IMG/VR virus record: IMGVR_UViG_3300035671_000001
Location: 18,506-82,505 of that record
Length of the DNA: 64,000 bases
From: a virus
Strand: one strand, 5' to 3'
The translations under genes and the position numbers were made by a program. A model generated the notes under the pieces. That model did no database searches, was not told where the DNA came from, and saw only the letters and a list, made by a program, of their open reading frames with translations. Positions 14,468-22,208 of the stretch are shown here, piece after piece (position 1 is the first letter of the stretch; each line of letters begins with the position of its first letter).

Positions 14468-15931
14468 ATGCATAACGACAAACATGCGATGGATCGTGTC
14501 CTAAAGGCGCGCTCCGCGCTGATATTGGCCCGCCGTTTTTACGGCGTACTGGTGTCGAATGTTGAGCCCGTTCTTTCGCATGACGTTCCGACGGCCGCGA
14601 CGAACGGCAAGAAGCATTTCTGGAATCCCGATTTCATCGCTGAACTGACGCAGGCACGTCTTGAGTTTGTGCAAGCGCATGAGAGCGAACACGATGCGCG
14701 CCACCATGGTACGCGTCGCGGCGATCGCGATCCGAAAAAGTGGAATGAGGCCACCGACTTTGGGATCAATATCGATCTCAAGGACGAGGGCTTTGATGTT
14801 CCGCCATGGGCGTTGCTTGACGAGCGATTCCGAGGCATGAGCGCCGAGGATATCTACCGCATGCGCGAGCTTGACGAACAGAACAACAAGCCGCAGCCGC
14901 AGCCCGAGCCTGAGCCCGAACAGGGTGAGGATGAGGGCGACGACGCCGACACCGACGAGGACAAGGGCGACGAGCCTGAAGCTTCCGACGAGGAAGGTGA
15001 CGAGGAAGGCGACGAGGGCCAAGGCGACGACGGTGAAGACGGCGACGAAGAAGGCAAGGGTGAAGGCCCGGCCGACGACGGCGATGAGGAAACCGACGGC
15101 GGCCAAGGCGCTGGCGACAGCGAAGCGGAAGGCGACGGCACGGGCGAAGGCACGGGCAGCGCTGACGGCGACGCTGATGGTGAGCCCGGCGAGGGCCAGC
15201 CGCAATCGTCCGGTGATCCCGGCCGCTGCGGTGAGGTGCTCGACGCGGCTGAAGACGCTGGCGATCTCGCTGAGATCGATCAGAAGTGGGAACGCACGGT
15301 ACGGCAGGCGGCTTCGATGGCGAAAGCGATCGGGCAGCTTCCGGGTCATGTCTCCCGCGACATCGAACGGGCCAACAATCCTGGCCAGGACTGGCGCGAA
15401 GTTCTCCGCGCTTGGTTCGATCAAGGCTCGCTGCAAGTCGAGACTTGGAACCGGCCGAACCGACGCTTTGTCGGGGCTGGCTTGTTCCTTCCCGGCAAGC
15501 GGCGGGACGGTATCAACCGGGTTGCGTTTCTGATCGATACGAGCGGATCGATGGACACCATCGCGCTGGCTTGTATCAGGAACGAAGCGCAGGCCGCGCT
15601 TGATGACGGTGCGATTGATGAGGTGATCGCCGTGTACGGTGACACGCAAGTCACTCGCGTCGACACTTGGCGCACGGGCGACGAGATCGAGTTCGATCCC
15701 CGTGGTGGTGGCGGCACGCGCTTGCGTCCGCTGTTCGATTATGTGGCCGAGCAGGCTGACGATTGCTCTCTGATCGTTTGCTTTACGGATATGGAATTCG
15801 AAGATTTGAATTCCACCGAGCCTCCGGCTTGTCCGGTGCTGTTCGCAGCGACGGGCTATCCCGACAAGGTTCGCAGATATCTTGCCGATGCTCCTTGGGG
15901 AGCGGCTGGCATTGATGTCGGCGCCCACTGA
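14468..15931 (+). CDS. VWA-like (DUF2201-type) protein, partner of the AAA+ ATPase
   Basis: 487 aa. Residues 1-130 form an N-terminal helical domain with HESEHDARHHGTRRGDRDPK. Residues about 140-260 are an extreme Glu/Asp/Gly-rich low-complexity linker. The C-terminal von Willebrand A-like domain has the MIDAS motif DTSGSMD (357-363), GGGGTRLRPLFDYV (about 415-428) and a later CFTDMEFED (about 440). This is the DUF2201/CoxE-like arrangement that pairs with MoxR ATPases. The pair probably inserts metals or remodels a target protein; the target is unknown. Confidence 0.85.
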   Translation: MHNDKHAMDRVLKARSALILARRFYGVLVSNVEPVLSHDVPTAATNGKKHFWNPDFIAELTQARLEFVQAHESEHDARHHGTRRGDRDPKKWNEATDFGINIDLKDEGFDVPPWALLDERFRGMSAEDIYRMRELDEQNNKPQPQPEPEPEQGEDEGDDADTDEDKGDEPEASDEEGDEEGDEGQGDDGEDGDEEGKGEGPADDGDEETDGGQGAGDSEAEGDGTGEGTGSADGDADGEPGEGQPQSSGDPGRCGEVLDAAEDAGDLAEIDQKWERTVRQAASMAKAIGQLPGHVSRDIERANNPGQDWREVLRAWFDQGSLQVETWNRPNRRFVGAGLFLPGKRRDGINRVAFLIDTSGSMDTIALACIRNEAQAALDDGAIDEVIAVYGDTQVTRVDTWRTGDEIEFDPRGGGGTRLRPLFDYVAEQADDCSLIVCFTDMEFEDLNSTEPPACPVLFAATGYPDKVRRYLADAPWGAAGIDVGAH

Positions 15932-15939
15932 ATACTGAG

Positions 15940-16026
15940 CACGGCGGTAAGTCCCGCCGTGTCACAGTGTTCACGACGAACACACCCGCGCGGGCTTGCA
16001 CCGCACGGCACTCAAATGGGAGTCAC
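15940..16026 (+). promoter_or_regulatory. Leader cassette 6 (upstream of the 65-aa gene)
   Basis: Perfect hairpin CACGGCGG (15940-15947)/CCGCCGTG (15954-15961), AGTGTTCA (15966-15973), hairpin GCGG (15990-15993)/CCGC (16001-16004) with loop GCTTGCA, and GGAGTCAC (16019-16026), 4 nt before the ATG at 16031. Confidence 0.7.
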
Positions 16027-16030
16027 TCAA

Positions 16031-16228
16031 ATGAACAACGATGAAGTTCTCGCAACCATTAAAGGGCTGCGCAAGAACAAGGCCGAAGCCTATAAATACT
16101 GGCAAACGAGCAAGAAGCAGATTCGCCCCAGTGAACGGGCGATGACACTTGCGAGCTACGCCCGCGAGATCGAGGCACTCGATCGCGTCATTATCAAGCT
16201 GCTGAATGAGCAGGCGGTGCAATCATGA
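16031..16228 (+). CDS. Small helical protein
   Basis: 65 aa from the ATG at 16031, set by GGAGTCAC. It is basic and helical (NDEVLATIKGLRKNKAEAYK), probably a two-helix coiled coil. The stop overlaps the next start by 4 nt. No family recognised. Confidence 0.7.
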   Translation: MNNDEVLATIKGLRKNKAEAYKYWQTSKKQIRPSERAMTLASYAREIEALDRVIIKLLNEQAVQS

Positions 16229-16440
16229 ACCGACATGTAAAGCTAACCATCGCCACGCCGGAGGGCGTGGTGCTGGGCACGTTGTTCGTGTCTGTGCCTG
16301 CGAGCAAGCTTAGTGCAGCGGACGAGATTATCGATGTCATCCGCGAGAGCTTCGACAACTGCGCTGAGACGTTGCAAATCCTGCTCAAGCTTGACGCAAT
16401 TGACGACAAGGCCAGACGTTTACAGAAACAGGAGAAGTAG
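16225..16440 (+). CDS. Hypothetical protein
   Basis: 71 aa with an ATGA overlap to the previous gene. The first 25 residues form a beta hairpin-like pattern (HVKLTIATPEGVVLGTLFVS), then two helices. No recognised family. The next gene starts 3 bases after its stop. Confidence 0.65.
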   Translation: MNRHVKLTIATPEGVVLGTLFVSVPASKLSAADEIIDVIRESFDNCAETLQILLKLDAIDDKARRLQKQEK

Positions 16441-16443
16441 AAA

Positions 16444-16671
16444 ATGAACTTGTTAGCCCATGCCCTGCGCGCCGAAACGCTCGACGTCGCGCTGACACCC
16501 ATCATGCGGGCGCTCGGCATCAAGACCGGCGACACCGCCGCCAACATCTTTAGCGGTATGGGCGACGATGAATGGCCCGAACTAACGCTCGAAGCTCGGC
16601 GTGACTGGCTGCTTCACTGGCTCAAATTCGAACTAATCGATGCCCAGGAAGAAGTGATGGAATGCCCATAA
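16444..16671 (+). CDS. Hypothetical protein
   Basis: 75 aa. The ATG follows AGGAGAAGTAG, giving a good ribosome-binding site. It is helical and acidic toward the C terminus (SGMGDDEWPELTLEARRDWL). A strong terminator follows 8 nt after the stop, so this is the last gene of the transcription unit. Confidence 0.7.
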   Translation: MNLLAHALRAETLDVALTPIMRALGIKTGDTAANIFSGMGDDEWPELTLEARRDWLLHWLKFELIDAQEEVMECP

Positions 16672-16678
16672 CCACCAA

Positions 16679-16716
16679 GGCCCCGCGAGCTTCTGGCTCA
16701 GCGGGGCCTTTTTTTT
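16679..16716 (+). terminator. Strong intrinsic terminator
   Basis: GGCCCCGC (16679-16686) pairs perfectly with GCGGGGCC (16701-16708) and is followed by eight T residues (16709-16716). It ends the leader-cassette block. Confidence 0.9.
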
Positions 16717-16749
16717 GGCCTGCTTGCAACAAGCCAAATGTGGAGTCAC
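16715..16749 (+). promoter_or_regulatory. Orphan leader element without a following gene
   Basis: TTGGC (16715-16719)/GCCAA (16733-16737) enclose CTTGCAA (16723-16729), and GGAGTCAC follows at 16742-16749, matching the 3' half of the leader cassettes. No ATG follows within the usual 3-6 nt. The next plausible gene begins at 16883. The 16717-16882 stretch is otherwise empty apart from a 40-codon frame at 16776 that I do not support. Confidence 0.5.
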
Positions 16750-16882
16750 CCACAAGCGGAATCTAACCACCTCGGATGGCCGGCGCAAGCGAAGATGGCC
16801 AGTCACGCGCTGCGCCAACCTGCGCAAGTGCGGCACGAACTGCGACAACCAATAATTCTATGCACAGGAAAACGGTTCCGGT

Positions 16883-17098
16883 ATGCTGCCCGGCATGACG
16901 AGCACCGGTTACCGAAAAGCAATCGCTGCGCTCGGCCTTAACCAGAGGCAGGCGGGGGAATTCTTGAACCTCACCGACCGCACCTCGCGGAGCTACGCCG
17001 CTTATGGCCCGCCGGTGGTGGTGGCGATGTTGCTGCTCACGATGATCAAGCACGGCATCAGCGTCGATGACGTGAACGAACTAATGAAGAGGAAATGA
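16883..17098 (+). CDS. Small DNA-binding (helix-turn-helix) protein
   Basis: 71 aa. GYRKAIAALGLNQRQAGEFL (residues 9-28), then NLTDRTSRSYAAYGPPVVV, gives a Cro/XRE-like helix-turn-helix: LNQRQAGEFLNLTDRTSRSY has the typical spacing. An in-frame ATG at 16895 is an alternative start. Likely a phage regulator or an accessory DNA-binding protein. Confidence 0.7.
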   Translation: MLPGMTSTGYRKAIAALGLNQRQAGEFLNLTDRTSRSYAAYGPPVVVAMLLLTMIKHGISVDDVNELMKRK

Positions 17099-17100
17099 CC

Positions 17101-17283
17101 ATGGCAAAGCATTCAGGGATAACCGTGCACCTCGGGGAACTAGCCCAAGCCGTGCTCCTCGACTTGCTCGACAACATTGCGCGCCAGCTTGAGAGTGGTG
17201 TCGATCCGCTGCGAGTCGCGCAGCAAATTCGTGCCTTCACTGCGGCTGAGAAGTCTGATGTTCGCGAGGAGTTGCTGAGATGA
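17101..17283 (+). CDS. Small hypothetical protein
   Basis: 60 aa. I chose the ATG at 17101 because GAGGAA (17089-17094) lies 6 nt upstream of it, whereas the ATG at 17095 would abut that site. The sequence is helical (VHLGELAQAVLLDLLDNIAR). Its stop overlaps the next ATG by 4 nt. Function unknown. Confidence 0.6.
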   Translation: MAKHSGITVHLGELAQAVLLDLLDNIARQLESGVDPLRVAQQIRAFTAAEKSDVREELLR

Positions 17284-17564
17284 AGCCGCTTATGGTCTGC
17301 GTCGCAACACTGTTTGCTTTCGGTGCATTGGGCGGCACCAAGGCCGAGAACGATCTTCAGGGAATAGCGGCGATGGTGGTGTACGATGCCAATTGCGTGG
17401 GCTATGCGCTCGTGCCAATTGAAGTCAAGTTATGGGTAAAGGCGTACAGCGAACTGTACCCGCGCGAGCTTCCGATGGCGGTCACCGAGATCAAGAGAAC
17501 CATTTTTGATAAGATCGGCAAGGCCGAGTTCTGCACGTCCTTCGCCATGCCATTTTCGAGATGA
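17280..17564 (+). CDS. Secreted small protein with signal peptide
   Basis: 94 aa. MKPLMVCVATLFAFGALGGT, then KAEND, forms a classic Sec signal peptide with cleavage likely after KA (residue 22). Two later cysteines (C38 and C86) could form a disulfide in the periplasm. It sits before a 35-aa membrane protein, as small exported phage proteins often do. A lysis or superinfection role is possible but not shown. Confidence 0.65.
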   Translation: MKPLMVCVATLFAFGALGGTKAENDLQGIAAMVVYDANCVGYALVPIEVKLWVKAYSELYPRELPMAVTEIKRTIFDKIGKAEFCTSFAMPFSR

Positions 17565-17668
17565 GCGCTGTCATGAACTGGTTAGAACGGATCGTGGTGT
17601 GGTCGCTTGTGCTGGCGATCGGCATATCGATCTTCACCATCACAGCGTGTCAGGTGCCTGTGCGATGA
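17561..17668 (+). CDS. Tiny membrane/lipoprotein-like protein
   Basis: 35 aa, with ATGA overlaps on both sides. A hydrophobic span (IVVWSLVLAIGISIFTITA) is followed by CQVPVR, so TITAC resembles a lipobox. This size and layout recall small outer-membrane spanins (Rz1-like), but no partner gene is evident. An alternative ATG is at 17573. Confidence 0.45.
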   Translation: MSAVMNWLERIVVWSLVLAIGISIFTITACQVPVR

Positions 17669-17850
17669 AGCGAACCGTTGCTATTTTGGAGGCCATGTGG
17701 CGTTCGTCCGATCAGGAGTGTGCTCGATTGGAAGCTGAAAACGAACGGCTGCTGGCTCTGGTCATGGAAGTCTGCAACGAGATTGATGAGTTGGGCTTTC
17801 CTGGGAAAGCAGATCAGTTCAAGCGCCGCGCGCTGGAGTCGAAGCCATGA
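17665..17850 (+). CDS. Coiled-coil protein
   Basis: 61 aa from the ATG at 17665, which overlaps the previous stop by 4 nt. The core CARLEAENERLLALVMEV is a clear coiled-coil. Function unknown. It is followed by another coiled-coil protein, again with an ATGA overlap. Confidence 0.6.
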   Translation: MKRTVAILEAMWRSSDQECARLEAENERLLALVMEVCNEIDELGFPGKADQFKRRALESKP

Positions 17851-18191
17851 CCAGTCCGCTCCAAGCCGCTTACAACGAAGTTACTCTAACGAATAGCCGT
17901 CTGCGCGCGGCGCTAGAAATGAGCGAGCTTGCGCGGGATCGCGCGCTTGCCGAGGTCGAGCGGCTGAACGCTGAGCGTGCGGGTGACCAACAACGGCTCT
18001 TTCATTATGAGGCCGAGATCGAGCGGCTGAATCGCTATACTGAGCGATTGCGTGCCAATGCAGAGCGCGATGCTAATGAGATCGAGCGGCTGACGGCGCT
18101 GGTAGTGCAGCTAGAGTTCCGGCCCACCGACGGCGAAATCCGAGATGCCGTCAAGGCCGTCCAAGCGCTATTTCCTGGCATAAAGCCTTGA
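17847..18191 (+). CDS. Coiled-coil protein
   Basis: 114 aa. Almost the whole length is heptad-patterned (LAEVERLNAERAGDQQ; ERLNRYTERLRANAERD; EIERLTALVVQLE). It may pair with the preceding 61-aa coiled coil. There is no catalytic motif. Confidence 0.65.
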   Translation: MTSPLQAAYNEVTLTNSRLRAALEMSELARDRALAEVERLNAERAGDQQRLFHYEAEIERLNRYTERLRANAERDANEIERLTALVVQLEFRPTDGEIRDAVKAVQALFPGIKP

Positions 18192-18258
18192 CGCCGCCGG
18201 CCGAATCGAGGACCACCTCCTCCACCGGGACCGACCTCCGGGTAGGAGATCGGGTTGC

Positions 18259-18759
18259 ATGGATGCCAAATGGTACGTGGCTCAGCTCAAGAATGGGCGC
18301 GAACGGGTAGCGATACGCGGGCTTGGTGACCAGGGATTCGAGAGCTACTACCCGCAAATGCAGGTGACGCGAGCCCGCAATGGGCGCGTGATCGATGACA
18401 CTGAGCCGGTATTCCCCTGCTATTTATTCCTGCGATCACAGCCTGACGCCTACTCTTGGCGCTCCATCAACAACACCCGAGGCGTGATCCGGCTGCTGGG
18501 CAATGACCAGCCGTGCTCGCTCCCGGATCGCGACGTCGAGCACCTCAAACTGCGCGAGAAAACGGGACAACTGCGGCATCCGCACCGCCGCCAGATCAGG
18601 GCTGGTGACGTGGTGGAGTTCAAGCTCGGCACCTTCGTCGGGCTCCAGGGCATCTGCCAGTGGACGCGGAGAGAGCGCATTTCCGTGTTGCTTCAAATTC
18701 TTGGCGGCAGTAGCGTCACCATCGCGCCACGCGATTGGCTCAAGCTCGCTGTTGCCTGA
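18259..18759 (+). CDS. NusG/RfaH-like transcription elongation factor
   Basis: 166 aa. The NGN domain spans residues 1-105: KWYVAQLKNGRERVA (4-18) is the characteristic first strand, with FESYYPQM (27-34), VFPCYLFLR (51-59) and GVIRLLG (75-81). A KOW-like segment starts at 114 (RAGDVVEFKLGTFVGLQG). Family members bind RNA polymerase and suppress pausing or termination. A phage copy probably tunes late transcription or antitermination. The start is just after a GGAGATCGGG stretch. Confidence 0.85.
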   Translation: MDAKWYVAQLKNGRERVAIRGLGDQGFESYYPQMQVTRARNGRVIDDTEPVFPCYLFLRSQPDAYSWRSINNTRGVIRLLGNDQPCSLPDRDVEHLKLREKTGQLRHPHRRQIRAGDVVEFKLGTFVGLQGICQWTRRERISVLLQILGGSSVTIAPRDWLKLAVA

Positions 18760-18843
18760 GGGATCTTGCCAAAGCTGGTCTGTCTGGAGCCTTCGGGGAC
18801 AAAATCCGATTCAGCGTCAGTGCGGAAGCCGGGGAATAATCCC

Positions 18844-19221
18844 ATGCTCTACGATCCCAAAATAGACAAGCGCAATCAGCGTTTGGCCACCGTGCTTGAC
18901 ATCATGGCCGAGCGCATCGGCAAGAACGAACACGCTTGGTGCCAGGATTCGTTCCTAAAGTACGTTAAAGGCAATGACGACTTCGCCGTCTGTCTGGTCG
19001 AGGCGGTGTCACAGAGCACTGACAAAGGCGAGCGCAGAGAGCCATTCTACAATGCACTGGCGCGTGAGTTGCCTACCCGGATGGCCGGACTTCTCAGCCA
19101 TAAGTCCATGAGTGCGCGTGACAAGCTAATTTTCTTCAACGACTACAAAAGCACCGATCTTCCCCAAGTGCTCGATCTGATTGCACGAGCACGCGCCAAA
19201 GTGCCGGTGCCATGCGATTAG
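18844..19221 (+). CDS. Hypothetical protein upstream of the terminase genes
   Basis: 125 aa from the ATG at 18844, preceded by GGGGAA. It has a helical, moderately charged composition (RLATVLDIMAERIGKNEHAW). No motif is recognised. Position before the putative small terminase may indicate a packaging role, which is speculation. Confidence 0.65.
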   Translation: MLYDPKIDKRNQRLATVLDIMAERIGKNEHAWCQDSFLKYVKGNDDFAVCLVEAVSQSTDKGERREPFYNALARELPTRMAGLLSHKSMSARDKLIFFNDYKSTDLPQVLDLIARARAKVPVPCD

Positions 19222-19271
19222 GGAATTATTGCCAGCCCAGAGTCTAAAGCAGGACGCGGATTTGGAAATCT

Positions 19272-19742
19272 ATGGATAGCGGCTACAAGAAACAACACCG
19301 AAAGCCGGGTCCTAAAAAGAAGCGCGGAAGGCCCAAAGGCCGCCTAGATAAGCTTACCATCTACAAGCAGATCACCGCCCAACGCAACATGCTCGCGGCC
19401 GCTAACTACAAAGTCGCCACCGAGCATATGGATGAGCAAATCGGCTGGCTCGAAGGGCTAACCGCAGTGCTCAATCCATTCGACGACAAGGGCCACGTGC
19501 TCAAGGGCATGAGCCCACAGCTCTACTTCAAAGCAGTCGAACTGTACCGCGATTTCCTCGGCCTGCGGGCGCCGTACCAATCGCCACGGCTGTCGGCAGT
19601 GCAGATTTCCCCACCGCAGCGACAGCGCGAAACAACGGTTAATGTCACCATTCTCAACGATCGCGGCGAGCAGGTGTATTCCGATGCGCCCGAGGACATT
19701 AAGCAGATCGAGCACGTGCCCGGCGACGAGGAGGCAGCGTGA
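19272..19742 (+). CDS. Putative small terminase subunit
   Basis: 156 aa. It begins with a very basic AT-hook-like segment (PGPKKKRGRPKGR, residues 12-24), then a helical core (TIYKQITAQRNMLAAANYKV), an oligomerisation-like middle and an acidic C terminus. Position 740 nt upstream of the large terminase and this layout fit a DNA-recognition small terminase. The family is not recognised by sequence. The stop overlaps the next ATG. Confidence 0.5.
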   Translation: MDSGYKKQHRKPGPKKKRGRPKGRLDKLTIYKQITAQRNMLAAANYKVATEHMDEQIGWLEGLTAVLNPFDDKGHVLKGMSPQLYFKAVELYRDFLGLRAPYQSPRLSAVQISPPQRQRETTVNVTILNDRGEQVYSDAPEDIKQIEHVPGDEEAA

Positions 19743-20158
19743 TGGAAACCACTGGCCTGTGCGATCTTTGCGGCATGGGTTGGTGTGGGCGCCCGTGTTT
19801 CCGCGATGCAAAGAAGCGTAACGGGCTGCTGTTTCATGCTGATGGGCGGGCCAAGACGCTCAAGGAGCGCGGGCTCGCTTGGGACAGCCCACCTCTAATT
19901 CAGACCGCGCCTAATCCGAAGCGGCGCGCGATTACTCCGCACCTCAAGTTGCTCTTAGGCAAGAAGGGCGTTGCAAAGGATGTCCCGAAAGTCGGGGCGG
20001 ATGTCTCGAAAGTCCCAAATGTCTCGAAAGTCGAGAAGCCTGTCTCGAAAGTCGAGGAGCGTAAGATGGGCCGCCCTGCCTCGGGGCTCTCGCCTGCTGA
20101 GCGCAAGCGCCGGCAGCGCGAGGCGAAAAAGGGCAAGCCGCTCGACTTCAAGGGCTGA
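19742..20158 (+). CDS. Zinc-motif protein with tandem VSKV repeats
   Basis: 138 aa from the ATG at 19742 (a GTG one codon earlier is possible). It begins with a cysteine cluster (CDLCGMGWCGRPC, about residues 6-18). Around residues 80-103 a short motif VPKV/VSKV repeats four times, from DNA repeats of the form TGTCTCGAAAGTC between 19981 and 20053. The C terminus is basic (GRPASGLSPAERKRRQREAK). It may bind DNA. Function unknown. Confidence 0.65.
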   Translation: METTGLCDLCGMGWCGRPCFRDAKKRNGLLFHADGRAKTLKERGLAWDSPPLIQTAPNPKRRAITPHLKLLLGKKGVAKDVPKVGADVSKVPNVSKVEKPVSKVEERKMGRPASGLSPAERKRRQREAKKGKPLDFKG

Positions 20159-20161
20159 ACC

Positions 20162-20365
20162 GTGCGTGATCCCCAGTCCGAACTCACAGCCATCAAGCTG
20201 CAGCTCATGCGCAGTGCGCTCACGCGAGTGACTTCACCTTATTCAATGGGCGGGCGGCCGAAGAGCTTACGTCCTGTCACGTTGCCGGAGTTGAACGGTG
20301 CAGCAAGTCGAATGTCCATGTTGCCACGGCGAGCGCATGCTGTGGCTGTACCAGGAAGATGCTGA
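20162..20365 (+). CDS. Small hypothetical protein (GTG start)
   Basis: Up to 67 aa from a GTG at 20162, with AAGGG upstream. The first half (DPQSELTAIKLQLMRSALTR) looks protein-like. The last third overlaps the next gene out of frame and has poor composition, so the true extent is uncertain. Confidence 0.35.
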   Translation: MRDPQSELTAIKLQLMRSALTRVTSPYSMGGRPKSLRPVTLPELNGAASRMSMLPRRAHAVAVPGRC

Positions 20366-20486
20366 GCTGGGGCAGCTTGAGCCTGCGCGGGTGCAGTGCT
20401 GTCACTGCGAAGGCATCGGCACCGTTGAGGCTGAAGTTTCTGGTGCGCCTCCACCGCTGCGATCGTGGTGGCAGTGGCGGCTATGA
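20298..20486 (+). CDS. Small DnaJ-type zinc-finger protein
   Basis: 62 aa from a GTG at 20298. CPCCHGER (about residues 6-13) and CCHCEGIG (about 34-41) are the two halves of a DnaJ-like CxxCxG zinc centre. The stop overlaps the large terminase ATG. Probably a structural zinc protein. Its role near the terminase is unknown. Confidence 0.6.
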   Translation: MQQVECPCCHGERMLWLYQEDAELGQLEPARVQCCHCEGIGTVEAEVSGAPPPLRSWWQWRL

Positions 20487-21760
20487 TCGAGCCTGCTCAG
20501 CATAAGCTCAAGTACCAGAGGCCGAAGCTTTACGCCAAGCAGAGCGCGGCTATGTTCGATCCGCGCCGGATCTCGCTGATCGAGGCGTCGACTAAGAGCG
20601 GCAAGACAGTCAGCGGCATTGCGTGGCTGTACGAGCAAGCGATTAAAGGCAAGCCTGGACAGAATTATTGGTGGGTTGCGCCGGTGTCGATGCAAGCGCG
20701 CATCGCGTTCAATCGTATGCAGCGACACTTCACTGCCAAGGACACCGGGCTCTCGGTGTTCGGCGTCAACCGTACCGATCACACTCTCACTACGCACAAG
20801 GAAACGGTGATTGCGTTTCGCTCGGGTGATCACCCTGACACGCTTTACGGTGAAGACGTCTATGCTTGTGTGATTGACGAGGCGTCGCGCTTCAAGGAAG
20901 AGAGCTGGCATGCGATCCGCTCAACGCTCACTGCTACGCGCGGGCCGATTCGAATAATTGGAAATGTCAAAGGCAGAAAAAATTGGTTCTACCAGCTTGC
21001 GCGTAGAGCTGAGCAGGGCTTTCCGAATCTCGGCTACCACAAGCTCACGGCCTATGACGCGATCGCGGCTGGTGTGCTCGACAAGAATGAGATCAGCGCG
21101 GCCAAGGCGACGCTGCCTGATCATGTGTTCCGCGAGCTGTACCTTGCCGAGCCGAGCGACGATGAGGGTAATCCGTTCGGTGCACAGCACGTGCGCAATT
21201 GCTTTGCGCCGCTGTCCAAGCGTCCTGCTGTAGCGTGGGGTTGGGATCTTGCGCGTAAGATGGATTGGACTGTGGGTATTGGGCTTGATGCCGACGGCCG
21301 TGTGTGCGAAGCGCTACGGTTTCAGAAGCCGTGGCACGAGCAGGTAGATATCATCAAGAAGTTCGTGCAGAACACACCCGCGCTTGTGGACGAGACGGGT
21401 GTTGGTGATCCGATTATCGAAGCCATCAAGCAGCCTGTGAAGAAGGGCGGCAATGGTGCTGAGGTGATTGAGCTGAGCTGCCCGAGGCTTGAGGGCTACC
21501 GGTTCACGATGGCCAGCAAGCAGATGTTGATGGAAGGGTTGGCGCTGGCGATCCACGAGCGCAAGATACGTTTTCCTGAGGGGCCGATCAGCATCGAGCT
21601 GCTGAACTTCGAGTATGAGTTCACGCGGCTCGGCATTCGTTACTCGGCGCCGTCTGGAATGCACGACGATTGTGTGTGTGCATTGGCTCTGGCATGGCGA
21701 TGCTTCGACAACAAGAAGCTGAATTACGATCTCGATCTGTCATGGATTGGCGGGGACTGA
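20483..21760 (+). CDS. terL: Large terminase subunit
   Basis: 425 aa from the ATG at 20483. The ATPase has an atypical Walker A, STKSGKT (residues 36-42), and a Walker B, CVIDEAS (129-135). The C-terminal RNase H-like nuclease shows D255 (WGWDLARKMDW), D303 (LVDETGVGD) and DD395-396 (MHDDCVCALALA). It is a complete DNA-packaging motor that cuts and translocates DNA into the prohead through the portal. An upstream GTG at 20465 would overlap the zinc-finger gene and is less likely. Confidence 0.9.
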   Translation: MIEPAQHKLKYQRPKLYAKQSAAMFDPRRISLIEASTKSGKTVSGIAWLYEQAIKGKPGQNYWWVAPVSMQARIAFNRMQRHFTAKDTGLSVFGVNRTDHTLTTHKETVIAFRSGDHPDTLYGEDVYACVIDEASRFKEESWHAIRSTLTATRGPIRIIGNVKGRKNWFYQLARRAEQGFPNLGYHKLTAYDAIAAGVLDKNEISAAKATLPDHVFRELYLAEPSDDEGNPFGAQHVRNCFAPLSKRPAVAWGWDLARKMDWTVGIGLDADGRVCEALRFQKPWHEQVDIIKKFVQNTPALVDETGVGDPIIEAIKQPVKKGGNGAEVIELSCPRLEGYRFTMASKQMLMEGLALAIHERKIRFPEGPISIELLNFEYEFTRLGIRYSAPSGMHDDCVCALALAWRCFDNKKLNYDLDLSWIGGD

Positions 21761-21794
21761 ATCCATTTGGACCGAGGAAGGTAGGGAGTTTGAT

Positions 21795-22172
21795 GTGATT
21801 ACATTACGAGAGTTTGTATGCAAGGAATGTGGCCACAAAGTTGTGGTGCATCCTCGTTTGCCCCTCGATTATACGCCTAACATTTGTTGTGAGTGCTACG
21901 AGCACGGCCAGCCAAAACGCCGAGATGCTGAGGCTAGGATTTTCAATAAGGCGGTAGAGATTATGCGTTTATGTGGGGAGGTGACTGACATGACAAAGGA
22001 CTGTCAGCACGGGTTCAGCTCGCAAGCGCTGTGCCCGGTGTGTCAGCATTTCGGGAAGATTGCAGCCGCAGAGGCGGCTGAGCGTGAGCAGCGAGATTTC
22101 AGCACTATCGTCGACGCGTCCCGGCCTCGCACGAATCCCGGCGCGCCCGACGAGGCCAGCAGCTCCGGCTGA
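21795..22172 (+). CDS. Zinc-binding hypothetical protein
   Basis: 125 aa from a GTG at 21795 preceded by AGGGAG. CKECGHK (about residues 9-15) and CCECYEHG (about 33-40) form one metal site; CQHG and CPVCQHFG (70-88) form a second. A strong internal Shine-Dalgarno (GGGGAGGTGA) before the ATG at about 21991 could start a shorter protein (MTKDCQHGF...), so this may encode two products or be a fusion. Confidence 0.6.
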   Translation: MITLREFVCKECGHKVVVHPRLPLDYTPNICCECYEHGQPKRRDAEARIFNKAVEIMRLCGEVTDMTKDCQHGFSSQALCPVCQHFGKIAAAEAAEREQRDFSTIVDASRPRTNPGAPDEASSSG

Positions 22173-22208
22173 CAATTCCTCCTCAGCTCGGAGCCGTTCG
22201 GGCGATTA

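Noticed and set aside
11376-16004. The recurring CTTGCAA as a promoter -35 box
   Set aside because: It lies only about 25-35 nt before the ATGs with no -10 element, and it always sits in a hairpin loop, so an RNA-level role fits better.
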